A DNA stretch of 61,306 nucleotides, from the NCBI GenBank assembly GCA_020850635.1, contig JADZEH010000036.1:1-61306 (forward strand). The letters run 5' to 3'. Positions 8,701 through 15,699 of this stretch are shown piece by piece. The notes beneath the pieces were generated by a model. It was not told where the DNA came from and ran no database searches. It saw only the letters and a list, made by a program, of their open reading frames with translations. This DNA comes from Candidatus Doudnabacteria bacterium (GTDB lineage Bacteria > Patescibacteriota > Doudnabacteria > UBA920). The stretch's first letter is position 1. Each line of letters starts with the position of its first letter. The translations under genes and the position numbers were made by a program.

Positions 8701-9825
8701 ACCTCTATTGATATTGGAACAACGAAGTATGCTATTTATTCATCTTCCGCTTCGGGGAGTTATTTGGCAGGTAATTTACAAATTGGTCCGACAGATTTAG
8801 GTAGTGGAACAGCAGGTCATATAATAACAGTTGGGCGCAATACAGATCTTGCTAATGCTGGTGCTGCTACAGGTGCCGGATCGATTAATTTTCAAAGTAA
8901 AGCTGGCACGGCGGGTTATGTTTGGCAAGACAACGCTGGAAACTTGAGAATCAATAGTGCTGCTCCATCAAATGCCAATGATACTGCTGGTGTAGTTGTT
9001 GGTGATCAAACTTCAACACGTGAATCAAAACAAGATTTTGCTGACTATACAACTTATCAAGACGCGTTGCAGATGGTTTTGGCAGCACCTCTCCACACTT
9101 TCCGCTACAAAAAAGATGTCTTAGGTTATGGCGAAGATTCAGTACTCGCCAAAACTCGTATCGGTTATATTGCAGATGAAGTTCCTGGAGAATTTATGTG
9201 GGGTAATAGTATCGATCAAGTATCGGTTAATGGTATTTTGATGGCCAGTGTAAAAGCATTAAACGACGAGATTACTTCTTTAAAAGTTCACTCGAATAAC
9301 GCGACTTCTACCGCTACTATCATCCCAGAACATTTTTACGTCTCTGAAGATAATATCGGGCAGGCGCAAATTGTTTCTGGGAAAAAATCTGTTAGGGTTT
9401 CCTTTATGAGCTTCTATCAGTATCAACCAGTAGTGGTGGCAACACCGACAGAGTTCGTCGAGGGATCATATAGAATTACGGATATAGATGATAGTGGCTT
9501 TACTATCGAACTTGAAAGCGAACAAGCTCTTGATATCTTTTTCAACTGGCATAGTTTTGCTGGTGAGCAATCCAAGCTTAGTGTATCAGATGGTTCAAGT
9601 AAACTTGTCGAGTTAGTTATTCATCAACCAGATGAGATTTATGTCGAACCAATATTGGACGAACCAGATCAACTGACTGATGGTGCGGAAGAAAATACTT
9701 CAGAATCTACAGAACCAGGTTCAAATGAAGGAGGCGAAGTGGCAGGCGAGCGAACAAATGAGCCAGCGCCGGAATCAATCGGGGAACCACAAGGACAGTC
9801 GGAACAGGGTCAGCCAAGCGAATAG
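5779..9825 (+). CDS. Giant HTH-TM surface protein with tail-fibre repeats and S74-type chaperone domain
   Basis: This 1348-residue protein has four regions. Residues 1-55 form a MerR/excisionase-like helix-turn-helix (LSLAQASKQTGYHQDYLGYLCR... region with GKLEGQKVGRNWITT). One membrane segment lies at about 213-238 (VVIILASILIALVGSAFLI). A long beta-rich ectodomain carries tail-fibre motifs such as NGNATVTGNLAVTG and VGIGTTTPTNEL. At about 1080-1175 an endosialidase-type intramolecular chaperone (Peptidase_S74-like) shows RESKQDF, LHTFRYKK, RIGYIADEVPGEF and VNGILMASVKALNDEI. The Ser-Lys pair in RESKQ matches the self-cleaving dyad of that family. An acidic Glu/Pro-rich tail ends the protein. 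The start is TTG at 5779; the helix-turn-helix begins at once, so an upstream start is not needed. The HTH is predicted to be cytoplasmic and the rest outside. A trimeric fibre used in attachment is inferred. Confidence 0.8.
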   Translation: MNENQDKILSLAQASKQTGYHQDYLGYLCRTGKLEGQKVGRNWITTDKAVKTLMGEQVEDVVITEKIPVRVVSKPIIKSTNTRDLNDTSSVLAFASIEVKGLPIRLRAVNSPSSHSLVSHAEIAIVSKTISSLRLQVSSLMDQVRMLTATLVGQQVIANNVFPSQLYGHSQKFSSTIPLTSHLSSNEQVPSFSMLGAVDEKKIIKSFSTPRYDNSVVIILASILIALVGSAFLIKGNLFGTSTTLYSLYISNDENISSSEITDPATTQVVFLTDKDEQGQVLGVSTEVSRRLTPAENNEEYLDDLIMQNLVTAESFGFFSGSAKRAFTNIVNRQVPSLASSDITSLTAGTLAVNGNATVTGNLAVTGTIDPGFTDGSVVFQGASGLAQDNANFYWDETQESLGIGTADPSAKIAVAGSSGIGTGNITSSSGTSVTGTGTSFTTELEVGDQITVNGQARIVASISTDTALTTTVAFDPALTTTPNVEYVNTATTNTGSTEANTLSWNHTTDSTVENRLLIVAIAVHKNTALAIPTVASVTYGSQTMTQSDSTSGTNVGIRYYRLVAPEVGTKQITVTLSSSATARMVGQSILMANVNQATPFGNNASGGGTAETAGGYGYGPTTRYGAVSAVSLNGNITADYDEDGSLSGSGPSVELGNLSSGSTSDDVRLLVGFTHTNTLLFPGFYIGYSTWELSAQTGYVIISPSIVNAETATGAFTYRSNLLSVKDSGDYEQILFLADGSANFHNGITVDLTGGSNTYAALFNGGFVGIGTTTPTNELSLTGDADFSGTLGVDGGAVDPNIGINIESSAAYGGGGVYKYGVSVDLEATDTSHVIAGSFSASSTTSDGLPDHPILVGMSGAVYHTGTGRIDVGEGFAGVVQNAGGGWMNEAYGAFSQILNSGASSYINTSHGVYSDTVNTSSTTAITTASAFEGKIRTLSGGTAGYTTAIGLNLSNWSTPGATVGTSYGIYMDTSIDIGTTKYAIYSSSASGSYLAGNLQIGPTDLGSGTAGHIITVGRNTDLANAGAATGAGSINFQSKAGTAGYVWQDNAGNLRINSAAPSNANDTAGVVVGDQTSTRESKQDFADYTTYQDALQMVLAAPLHTFRYKKDVLGYGEDSVLAKTRIGYIADEVPGEFMWGNSIDQVSVNGILMASVKALNDEITSLKVHSNNATSTATIIPEHFYVSEDNIGQAQIVSGKKSVRVSFMSFYQYQPVVVATPTEFVEGSYRITDIDDSGFTIELESEQALDIFFNWHSFAGEQSKLSVSDGSSKLVELVIHQPDEIYVEPILDEPDQLTDGAEENTSESTEPGSNEGGEVAGERTNEPAPESIGEPQGQSEQGQPSE

Positions 9826-9833
9826 CTATATAA

Positions 9834-9862
9834 AAAAATCCGAGCAGATGCTCGGATTTTTG
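9834..9862 (+). terminator. Rho-independent terminator after the giant surface protein
   Basis: ATCCGAGCA and TGCTCGGAT form a nine-base-pair stem with a very short loop, flanked by an A-run and followed by TTTTTG. Confidence 0.85.
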
Positions 9863-9868
9863 TTATCC

Positions 9869-9878
9869 ATGCTATAAT
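9869..9878 (+). promoter_or_regulatory. Extended -10 promoter
   Basis: TGCTATAAT (-10 at 9873-9878) lies just after the terminator and predicts a start about 21 bases before the ATG at 9906. There is no clear -35 box. Confidence 0.65.
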
Positions 9879-9905
9879 AGATTAGGTATTTCACCGATTT
9901 CCGAA

Positions 9906-10499
9906 ATGAAAATTACAGATAAAATCTACAAAATAATCGCGTTTCTAGTGATTGCAGGCATAGCTATTCCCTTTGCCACTGCATTAAGCGCAACCACCGA
10001 ACCTGAGATTATTCCATCAACTCAGAACATTGACTCTAAGTCATCAATTTTCCCTAACGTTGTAGTTACAGAAATCGTGACCACTAATATGGTGAATATT
10101 GTTGATTTTTCTCGCTCTGAGTGTTCATTACAGGTAGATTTATCTGAACAACCTGCGGTTCAAGGACAAAAGGGGATAAATTTGTATCAACCCGCGGATT
10201 GTTATGAGATCACAGTTGCAAGTGCGCCAGAGAATCTGAGTATTGGTCTCGCAACGGCAAACACCTACGAAATGCTTTCTGTTGATGCAAAATCATCTCA
10301 AAATATGACCACTTCTCATGTCACGGTGGGTCATAATCCATACTTCCATACAATGTACGTTCCCGGAAATAATCTTTCCTTGGAATATAAAGAGAATAAG
10401 AATTCTGTAGATTATAAGCAAGCTCAGAGTGCAAAGCAAAGTTTTACAAATATCTTTCAGCAATATACGTATAAAGAGCTGCAGATTTTTCTATGTTAA
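9906..10499 (+). CDS. Secreted protein of unknown function
   Basis: This 197-residue protein has a signal peptide at residues 1-28 (hydrophobic IIAFLVIAGIAIPFATALSA). The mature part has two cysteines near the middle (RSECSLQ and PADCYEI), which probably form a disulfide, and a third near the C-terminal end. No family was recognised. It is followed 54 bases later by an anchored protein and probably shares its transcript. Confidence 0.7.
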   Translation: MKITDKIYKIIAFLVIAGIAIPFATALSATTEPEIIPSTQNIDSKSSIFPNVVVTEIVTTNMVNIVDFSRSECSLQVDLSEQPAVQGQKGINLYQPADCYEITVASAPENLSIGLATANTYEMLSVDAKSSQNMTTSHVTVGHNPYFHTMYVPGNNLSLEYKENKNSVDYKQAQSAKQSFTNIFQQYTYKELQIFLC

Positions 10500-10553
10500 A
10501 AATTTGCGAAAGTTTTTAGAATCGAATTAATTAATAAATAGAAAAAGACATAT

Positions 10554-11162
10554 ATGGCAGAAGAAATTAGAGTCAATCGAAATTCAAACGGTGACCAAGA
10601 TGTGAGCTATAGCAGAAATCGTAATGGTTCCATGGTCCCATGGATTATTCTAGCAGTATTAGTTGTGGTTATCGGGGTTGTTGGTTTTATGTTTAGAGAT
10701 AAATTGTTCACTAATAAATCAGCTACAGATAAGCAGGCTAGCTCTGGTTATCAAGCAGTGTTCTTAACCAATGGTCAGGTTTACTTTGGAAAACTAGCTA
10801 ACGCTTCTAGCGACTACGTAACTTTAACAGATATTTATTACCTACAAGTTACTCAGCCAGCGTTACAGGGTTCTCAGCAGACTGGTGGAGCTACTGCAGC
10901 CACTCAGCAACAAGTTGCAACTCCAGAGTCTCAGCCACAGCTATCCTTGGTTAAACTTGGTAACGAACTTCATGGTCCTCTCGATAGCATGAAGATTAAT
11001 CGCGATCAAATCTTGTTCTACGAAGATATGAAAGCCGATGCTAAAGTTATCGAAGCTATTAACAAGTATAAAGCCGATCCAACTTCTGGTCAGCAGTCTC
11101 AGGCTCCATCACAGGTGCCAGCCCAGACTCAGACCCCAGCTCAAGCTCAACCAATTCAATAA
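10554..11162 (+). CDS. Membrane-anchored protein with a small beta domain and Gln/Pro-rich tail
   Basis: This 202-residue protein has a cytoplasmic N-terminus of about 28 polar residues and a membrane segment at about 29-47 (VPWIILAVLVVVIGVVGFMF). A compact domain follows that begins YQAVFLTNGQVYFGKL and contains VTLTDIYYLQV; it recurs in CPR anchored proteins, although I cannot name it. A second part (NELHGPLDSMKINRDQILFYEDM) precedes a low-complexity Gln/Pro/Ala tail. It ends in front of a strong terminator shared with the convergent rplT operon. Confidence 0.75.
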   Translation: MAEEIRVNRNSNGDQDVSYSRNRNGSMVPWIILAVLVVVIGVVGFMFRDKLFTNKSATDKQASSGYQAVFLTNGQVYFGKLANASSDYVTLTDIYYLQVTQPALQGSQQTGGATAATQQQVATPESQPQLSLVKLGNELHGPLDSMKINRDQILFYEDMKADAKVIEAINKYKADPTSGQQSQAPSQVPAQTQTPAQAQPIQ

Positions 11163-11172
11163 ATGGTTAAAC

Positions 11173-11201
11173 AAAAACCCCTCCGAGCGGAGGGGTTTTT
11201 A
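11173..11201. terminator. Bidirectional terminator
   Basis: CCCCTCC and GGAGGGG form the stem around a GAGC loop, with A and T runs on the two sides. It separates the convergent plus-strand gene ending at 11162 from rplT on the minus strand. Confidence 0.9.
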
Positions 11202-11213
11202 AATATTTAAAAA

Positions 11214-11564
11214 CTAGACAGTAGCAATCTGTTTAACCATCTTGTCGAAAGCGGTTGGTTGCTGAACGGCCATTTCGGCAAGCATCTTACGGTTGATAGT
11301 AATACCTTGCTTCTTTAGTAAATCAGCGAACTTGCTCCAAGTGGTACCATTTTCGCGAAGAGCAGCGTTAACGCGAACGAGCCAGAGAGCTCTAAAGTCA
11401 CGTTTCTTGGTGCGACGATCACGGTAAGCGTACTTTTCAGAGTGAAGTAAAGCTTCGCGGGCGGCGGCCAAGTTGGTAGAACGACGATTGTCGAAACCTT
11501 TGGCGCGTTTGAGGATATTTTTACGTCGTTTGTGGGCGGTAATACCGCGCTTAATTCTTGTCAT
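11214..11564 (-). CDS. rplT: 50S ribosomal protein L20
   Basis: This 116-residue protein matches bacterial L20 (bL20) along its whole length: the basic N-terminal RIKRGITAHKRRKNILKRAKGF extension spirit is clear, as are the RRTKKRDFRALWLVR core and the VNAALRENG segment. L20 binds 23S rRNA early in large-subunit assembly and in many bacteria also controls its own operon. It is the third gene of the infC-rpmI-rplT operon in the usual order, 21 bases after rpmI. Confidence 0.97.
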   Translation of the reverse strand: MTRIKRGITAHKRRKNILKRAKGFDNRRSTNLAAAREALLHSEKYAYRDRRTKKRDFRALWLVRVNAALRENGTTWSKFADLLKKQGITINRKMLAEMAVQQPTAFDKMVKQIATV

Positions 11565-11585
11565 GGGAGTATTTCAGTTACTAGA

Positions 11586-11780
11586 TTATTTATAAGGGAT
11601 ACGAAGGGTAATTCGGGAAGCTTGTTTAGAGACAGGACTGTCAGTACGTTTGTTCTTGCGAACTTTTCCAGTTTCGCGAGAGTTAAAATGGTCTTGACCT
11701 GATACACGATGCATCAACTGACCGGTCTTAGTTTTACGGAAGCGCTTGGCAATTCCTTTGTGAGTTTTTACTTTAGGCAT
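11586..11780 (-). CDS. rpmI: 50S ribosomal protein L35
   Basis: This 64-residue basic protein begins MPKVKTHKGIAKRFRKT and ends with VSKQASRITLRIPYK, the standard form and length of bacterial L35. It lies 10 bases after infC and is cotranscribed with infC and rplT. Confidence 0.96.
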   Translation of the reverse strand: MPKVKTHKGIAKRFRKTKTGQLMHRVSGQDHFNSRETGKVRKNKRTDSPVSKQASRITLRIPYK

Positions 11781-11790
11781 CTGTATTATA

Positions 11791-12300
11791 TTACTTGTTG
11801 TTAGGGGCTAAGGTTATGGCAATGGTGTTACCCATTTTCTTCATAGGAATCTCAATTCGATGGGCGACAGTGACGAGCGCCAGGAAAGCTTTGAGTTGTT
11901 TTTCGGAAACATCAGCGAAAGCTTGTTCACGACCGCGCATGCGCAGTTCGATTTTTACCAGATCGCCATCAGTTAGAAATTCATCAGCTTTCTTGGCTTT
12001 AACTTTCATGTCATGTTCACCAATGCGAGTACTAATACGCAAAACTTTAACCTCGATCTTCTTAGCATTCTTCTTCTGTTGCTGTTCCATCTTCTTCTGT
12101 TGATAGCGAAACTTATCGTAACCGATGAGCTTAACTACTGGAGGTTTGGCGTTTGGCGATATTTCGACCAGGTCAAGATCGTGCTCTTGGGCAACTTTTA
12201 AGCTCTCTGAGAGACTAAAAATGCCAAGCTGTTCGCCGTCGTCAGTGATAAGACGGACCTCTGGAGCCTGGATTTGGTGATTAATCCTGAATTTTTGCAA
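11791..12300 (-). CDS. infC: Translation initiation factor IF-3
   Basis: This 169-residue protein has the IF-3 N-terminal domain (INHQIQAPEVRLITDDGEQLG, then DLDLVEISPNAKPPVVKL), a Lys/Gln-rich linker (about 80-95) and the C-terminal domain (VKVLRISTRIGEHDMKVKAKKADEFL to the end). IF-3 binds the 30S subunit and checks start codons. The start codon is TTG at 12300. Non-ATG infC starts are a known autoregulatory feature in bacteria such as E. coli (AUU), so this choice is plausible and could give feedback control. A full-consensus promoter lies about 58 bases upstream. Confidence 0.96.
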   Translation of the reverse strand: MQKFRINHQIQAPEVRLITDDGEQLGIFSLSESLKVAQEHDLDLVEISPNAKPPVVKLIGYDKFRYQQKKMEQQQKKNAKKIEVKVLRISTRIGEHDMKVKAKKADEFLTDGDLVKIELRMRGREQAFADVSEKQLKAFLALVTVAHRIEIPMKKMGNTIAITLAPNNK

Positions 12301-12357
12301 ATTGATTTATCTTCTGGCTCTTTGCCAGTTACAATTATTTATATGGTATTTTCGTTT

Positions 12358-12408
12358 ATTATAGCGTTTACAGGGAAATTTGTCAAAAGCTCGTCCGTTT
12401 CCTATACT
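12358..12408. promoter_or_regulatory. Divergent promoters sharing their -35 boxes (infC and NRAMP-like gene)
   Basis: Minus strand, toward infC: TTGACA (12386-12381), 17 bases, TATAAT (12363-12358). Plus strand, toward the transporter: TTGTCA (12380-12385), 17 bases, TATACT (12403-12408). The two -35 hexamers overlap by five bases, so polymerase cannot occupy both promoters at once. Confidence 0.85.
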
Positions 12409-12451
12409 ATAGTAAAGCAAAGGGAAATCAAACGAAAACCAAACAAAAATA

Positions 12452-13816
12452 ATGGAAAAACGACCCGTAAGCCACGATCCGGTTCACGCTGATGATTTGC
12501 ATCAGCGTTTTTCCGGTGCAGATGAATTGATTGAGTATGCAAGGACGAGCGAACCGGTTAAAAAGGCGGAAGAGTATTGGCATATGCTCGGGCCTGGTTT
12601 AACTACTGGTGCTTCAGACGACGATCCTTCTGGTGTAGCAACTTACTCTCAGACTGGGGCAATTTATGGTTATCAGTTGTTGTGGATGTCGTGGTTTACT
12701 TTTCCTTTAATGTCCATTGTTCAAGAAATGTGCGCCCGTATTGGTTTGGTCACCGGTCGGGGATTAGCAGGTAACATTCGACGTCATTACCCACGATGGG
12801 TTTTATACACTTGCACAGTATTGTTGTTCGCCGCAAATGCTTTCAACATCGGAGCCAACTTGGGTGCGATGGCTCGTGCTGTTCAGTTACTCATTCCGCA
12901 AGCAAATTTTGCTTTCGTGTTAGTGATGTTTGCTCTTGCGAGTTTGTCTTTGCAGATTTTTTCATCGTACGGAACGTATGCGAGATATTTAAAGTGGCTC
13001 GCTCTAATTTTAATCTCATACGTAGTTACGGCGTTTACGATTAATTTGCCGTGGGGCGAGGTCTTTAAAGGCTTCGTTATTCCGACCGTAACTTTTTCTC
13101 GCGATCAAGTCTTCTTAATTTGTGGTATTTTAGGAACGACTATTTCGCCATATCTCTTTTTTTGGCAAACCTCACAAGAAGTTGAAGGACAAATCTTAGA
13201 TGGTAAGACAAGTATTAAAGCGCGCCAGCAAGAAGTTACTAAATCAGAAATTCATTCGATGCGTGTTGATGTCTGGTCGGGAATGTTTTTATCCAACTTA
13301 GTGATGTTCTTCATTATTGTAGTTTGTGCAGCGACACTACATTCAGAAGGAATTATCATTGAGACGGCAAGCGATGCGGCTAAAGCGCTCGAACCGTTAG
13401 CTGGTTCCGCGGCCAAGTGGCTGTTTGCGATCGGCATTATCGGCACAGGGATGTTAGCCGTGCCAGTGTTAGCCGGTTCAGCATCTTACGCACTCTCAGA
13501 AAGTTTCGGCTGGAAAGAAGGGCTGTATCGAAAGTTTAAACAAGCTCAAGCATTTTATGGAGTTATTATTGTCTCGATGTTAGTTGGTTTGTTGTTAAAT
13601 TTTGTTGGGATTCATCCTATCAAAGCCTTGATATATTCGGCTGTCGCTAATGGGATTGTCGCGCCGGTGGTTTTAGTGTTGATAGTACTTATGAGCAGTA
13701 ACAAACATGTTATGGGAGAGCACGTCAATAAACCCTTAGTTAAGGGACTTGGTTGGTTTATTACGATTGTCATGCTTGCCGCTAGTCTTGCAACCATAGT
13801 ACTATTGCTTGTATAA
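12452..13816 (+). CDS. NRAMP-family divalent metal transporter (atypical motif)
   Basis: This 454-residue membrane protein has about 11 hydrophobic segments and the NRAMP/MntH fold signature PGLTTGASDDDPSGVATYSQ at about 47-66. In classical NRAMP proteins helix 1 carries DPGN and helix 6 carries MPH with a metal-binding methionine. Here helix 1 reads DPSG and the helix 6 region reads GTTISPYLFFWQ (about 229-240), with no methionine. This resembles the NRAMP-related branch, some members of which move Mg2+ rather than Mn2+/Fe2+, so the metal cannot be assigned. It has its own promoter, divergent from infC, and lies 11 bases before the M23 lipoprotein gene. Confidence 0.88.
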   Translation: MEKRPVSHDPVHADDLHQRFSGADELIEYARTSEPVKKAEEYWHMLGPGLTTGASDDDPSGVATYSQTGAIYGYQLLWMSWFTFPLMSIVQEMCARIGLVTGRGLAGNIRRHYPRWVLYTCTVLLFAANAFNIGANLGAMARAVQLLIPQANFAFVLVMFALASLSLQIFSSYGTYARYLKWLALILISYVVTAFTINLPWGEVFKGFVIPTVTFSRDQVFLICGILGTTISPYLFFWQTSQEVEGQILDGKTSIKARQQEVTKSEIHSMRVDVWSGMFLSNLVMFFIIVVCAATLHSEGIIIETASDAAKALEPLAGSAAKWLFAIGIIGTGMLAVPVLAGSASYALSESFGWKEGLYRKFKQAQAFYGVIIVSMLVGLLLNFVGIHPIKALIYSAVANGIVAPVVLVLIVLMSSNKHVMGEHVNKPLVKGLGWFITIVMLAASLATIVLLLV

Positions 13817-13827
13817 CCTTGAATTTT

Positions 13828-14481
13828 ATGAAAAAACTATTGTTGTTGATGGTTCCTGTTTTAATATTGTCAGCTGCATGCAAAAAGGATGTGGTAAATA
13901 ATGGTGTTCCGGTTCCTGCTCAGCAAGACCAGGCCCAGGGTTCAGAGCAGGGGGCTCTTGAAACACCGCCAGTTGTTGCATCGACCGTTGGTATGCCGCT
14001 TGATCGCTCCTTGGAGCGAGTTACTAAAAAACCTTTTGCGATATACATTACTAAACAAAACTCTCCAGTTTCACCAGAACGATTTGTTGGGTATCATGTT
14101 GGTACAGATTTCGAAGCATTTCCCGAAGAGGCTGATACGGACGTGCAAGTCAAAGCTATTTGCGACGGTAAGCTTTTGCAAAAGCGAACTGCGAGTGGTT
14201 ATGGTGGTCTAGCTGTGCAAGCTTGTACTATAAATAATCAAGCGGTGACGGTTGTCTATGGTCATTTAAAGTTATCTAGTATTGGCGCAGCAGTAGGAAC
14301 TGAATATAAAAAAGGGGAGACAATCGGGATTTTAGGAAAAGGTTATAGTACTGAAACCGATAACGAACGTAAACACTTACATCTTGGTATACACAAAGGG
14401 TCTGCAATAAATATTGCTGGTTATGTTCAAAGCCAAAGTCAGTTAAGCAACTGGTTAGATTTCCAAAACTTAGTGAAATAA
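13828..14481 (+). CDS. M23-family peptidoglycan peptidase lipoprotein
   Basis: This 217-residue protein starts at ATG 13828, which gives a proper lipoprotein signal (KKLLLLMVPVLILSAAC, lipidated Cys18); a TTG three codons earlier would be less likely. After a Gln/Pro linker comes an M23/LytM domain with HVGTD (His90, Asp94) and HLHLG (His183, His185), the zinc ligands and catalytic site. It is expected to cut peptide cross-bridges in the cell wall on the outer face of the membrane. It probably shares the NRAMP transcript. The next genes lie on the opposite strand and have a different base composition. Confidence 0.85.
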   Translation: MKKLLLLMVPVLILSAACKKDVVNNGVPVPAQQDQAQGSEQGALETPPVVASTVGMPLDRSLERVTKKPFAIYITKQNSPVSPERFVGYHVGTDFEAFPEEADTDVQVKAICDGKLLQKRTASGYGGLAVQACTINNQAVTVVYGHLKLSSIGAAVGTEYKKGETIGILGKGYSTETDNERKHLHLGIHKGSAINIAGYVQSQSQLSNWLDFQNLVK

Positions 14482-14515
14482 AAAAACCGTCGCGAGCGAG
14501 TTGCTTGCGAGCGGT
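14479..14515 (-). terminator. Terminator of the small membrane gene pair
   Basis: Read on the minus strand, ACCG..CGC pairs with GCG.CGGT and is followed by seven T residues. It lies downstream of the minus-strand gene ending at 14545 and overlaps the stop of the M23 gene, so the two units converge. Confidence 0.6.
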
Positions 14516-14544
14516 GTGGAGTGGCGGGTCCGAGCCTTTAGCCG

Positions 14545-14943
14545 TCACAGCTTGAGCTTGGAACGGTGTCGACTGAAGATGGGTCTTTTGTCTTCTTGTT
14601 CTCGCTCGGTTTGGCTGCACGACAGACTGTGTTCTCGATTGCGTCTGGTGTTCTTGAAACAGATCCACCAATAGTAGGTAGCGTCACGCGTCCAGATTAC
14701 CATCTTGGTGATGGAGTTGGGTCTTGCCTCTCTTTTCACCGAGACGAGCTTGGGTCTTGTTGGCTTGGCTCCTTCTGTTGGTTTTGGCTTTCCTTCATCT
14801 GAAATCAAGTCGATGAGGAGAAACCCAAAAATCACAACAGAGACCAAGGTGATCATGGAGAAGGTTAGGCCGTGCATGGAACCTTCGGGTATGCTTCGCA
14901 CGACCAAGCACAGAACGAGGACTGCGAGGACTATCAGGAACAT
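14545..14943 (-). CDS. Small two-helix membrane protein (GC-rich cassette gene)
   Basis: This 132-residue protein starts at ATG 14943, chosen because AGAGGA lies seven bases before it; the longer frame begins far upstream inside the neighbouring gene. Two membrane segments (MFLIVLAVLVLCLVV and FSMITLVSVVIFGFLLI) come within the first 50 residues. The rest is basic with a Trp/Tyr-rich patch (ATYYWWICF). GC-rich codon use and an SD site set it apart from the AT-rich genes nearby. It lies 29 bases after an Lmo0937-like gene in an apparent two-gene unit. No family was recognised, and the C-terminal half could be less well conserved. Confidence 0.6.
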   Translation of the reverse strand: MFLIVLAVLVLCLVVRSIPEGSMHGLTFSMITLVSVVIFGFLLIDLISDEGKPKPTEGAKPTRPKLVSVKREARPNSITKMVIWTRDATYYWWICFKNTRRNREHSLSCSQTEREQEDKRPIFSRHRSKLKL

Positions 14944-14972
14944 TTTGGTATCCTCTGGTGTGCTGGGTGATT

Positions 14973-15125
14973 CTACTGTGGTCGGGTTCGGCTGGTCTTG
15001 ATAATGTTGAAAATCAAGATGGCCGTCGCAATGCCCAAGAGTAAATGGATGTAGTATCCACCGACTCCTGCGAGCATGCCGATAACCCAGAGAAAGCACA
15101 GAATTAGCGCGATGACTAAGAGCAT
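14973..15125 (-). CDS. Lmo0937-like small membrane protein
   Basis: This 50-residue protein has a GGAGG site six bases before its ATG at 15125. The sequence begins MLLVIALILCFLWVIGML, contains a Gly-Gly-Tyr-Tyr-Ile-His turn, continues with a second hydrophobic segment (LLLGIATAILIFNII) and ends in a basic tail. Length and layout match the Lmo0937 family of two-helix membrane proteins, whose function is unknown. Its leader holds a small hairpin (GTCGT-GAG-ACGAC). GC-rich and SD-led, it heads the two-gene minus-strand unit. Confidence 0.75.
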   Translation of the reverse strand: MLLVIALILCFLWVIGMLAGVGGYYIHLLLGIATAILIFNIIKTSRTRPQ

Positions 15126-15228
15126 ATTGAACCTCCGTTCAGGATGTCTGGCTAGCGTCGTCTCACGACACTGCTATTTCGTAGATTACTCTTTCCGCCT
15201 AAAAAAGCAAGGAAAATTAGGTACAGCC

Positions 15229-15257
15229 TTGACAAAATGCCTATTTTCAGGTATAAT
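15229..15257 (+). promoter_or_regulatory. ssrA promoter
   Basis: TTGACA (15229-15234), a 17-base spacer and TATAAT (15252-15257) form a full-consensus promoter. The predicted start is about 48 bases before the mature tmRNA 5' end, leaving a leader for RNase P to remove. Confidence 0.9.
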
Positions 15258-15311
15258 TTGGATTATCGGAAATTGATTCGCTGAAGGTTTTTTAAGAGTA
15301 AAAGCCCTCCA

Positions 15312-15696
15312 GGGGATGCCGGATTTCGACAGTTCCTTACCATCTTTTATTATGCAAGACGAGCCAGCATGAGACCCTCGTAAATCTCTTATGCACAAAT
15401 ACATGCAACCGCATGGAACAAGGTTCAAGCCGCGTTTAAAAACGCCCAGCTCGCACCTGCGTTCGCTTAATAAAGTGAACGCCTAGCCCTTAAGGTCGCT
15501 CTGCCCTAAGATCAGCTAGCTTATACTGAGCTATATCACGCCGGCCTGATGTACGTCGTCGTGATGAATCTTTGTACATCGACCTTTGCAGCAGTCGTCT
15601 GTCACTTTTGCAAAGGTACTAAGACAGACTAATCTTGTGAGCTAGTAAAAGGTGAAAGTGAATTGGACATGGGTTTAACTCCCATCATCTCCACCA
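15312..15696 (+). ncRNA. ssrA: tmRNA (10Sa RNA)
   Basis: This RNA of about 385 nt has an alanine-tRNA-like acceptor: 5' GGGGATG pairs with 3' CATCTCC before an encoded ACCA end. A GGATTTCGACAG motif follows the 5' end, and the T-arm has GGGTTTAACTCCC. The tag frame ends AAFKNAQLAPAFA followed by TAATAA; the stop codons sit in the loop of a GCGTTC/GAACGC hairpin, as is usual. The exact resume codon is not certain. With SmpB (24813-25256) it rescues stalled ribosomes. tmRNA genes are frequent integration sites, and GC-rich accessory genes begin directly after this one. Confidence 0.95.
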
Positions 15697-15699
15697 AAG

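Noticed and set aside
5779-9825. Prophage, because of tail-fibre and S74-type sequence
   Set aside because: No capsid, terminase, portal or integrase gene is nearby, and the protein has an HTH and membrane anchor typical of CPR surface proteins.
15312-15696. Direct repeat of the tmRNA 3' end marking an island attR
   Set aside because: Looked for the last bases of ssrA (CCCATCATCTCCACCA) downstream to 23.2 kb and saw no second copy; the boundary remains undefined.
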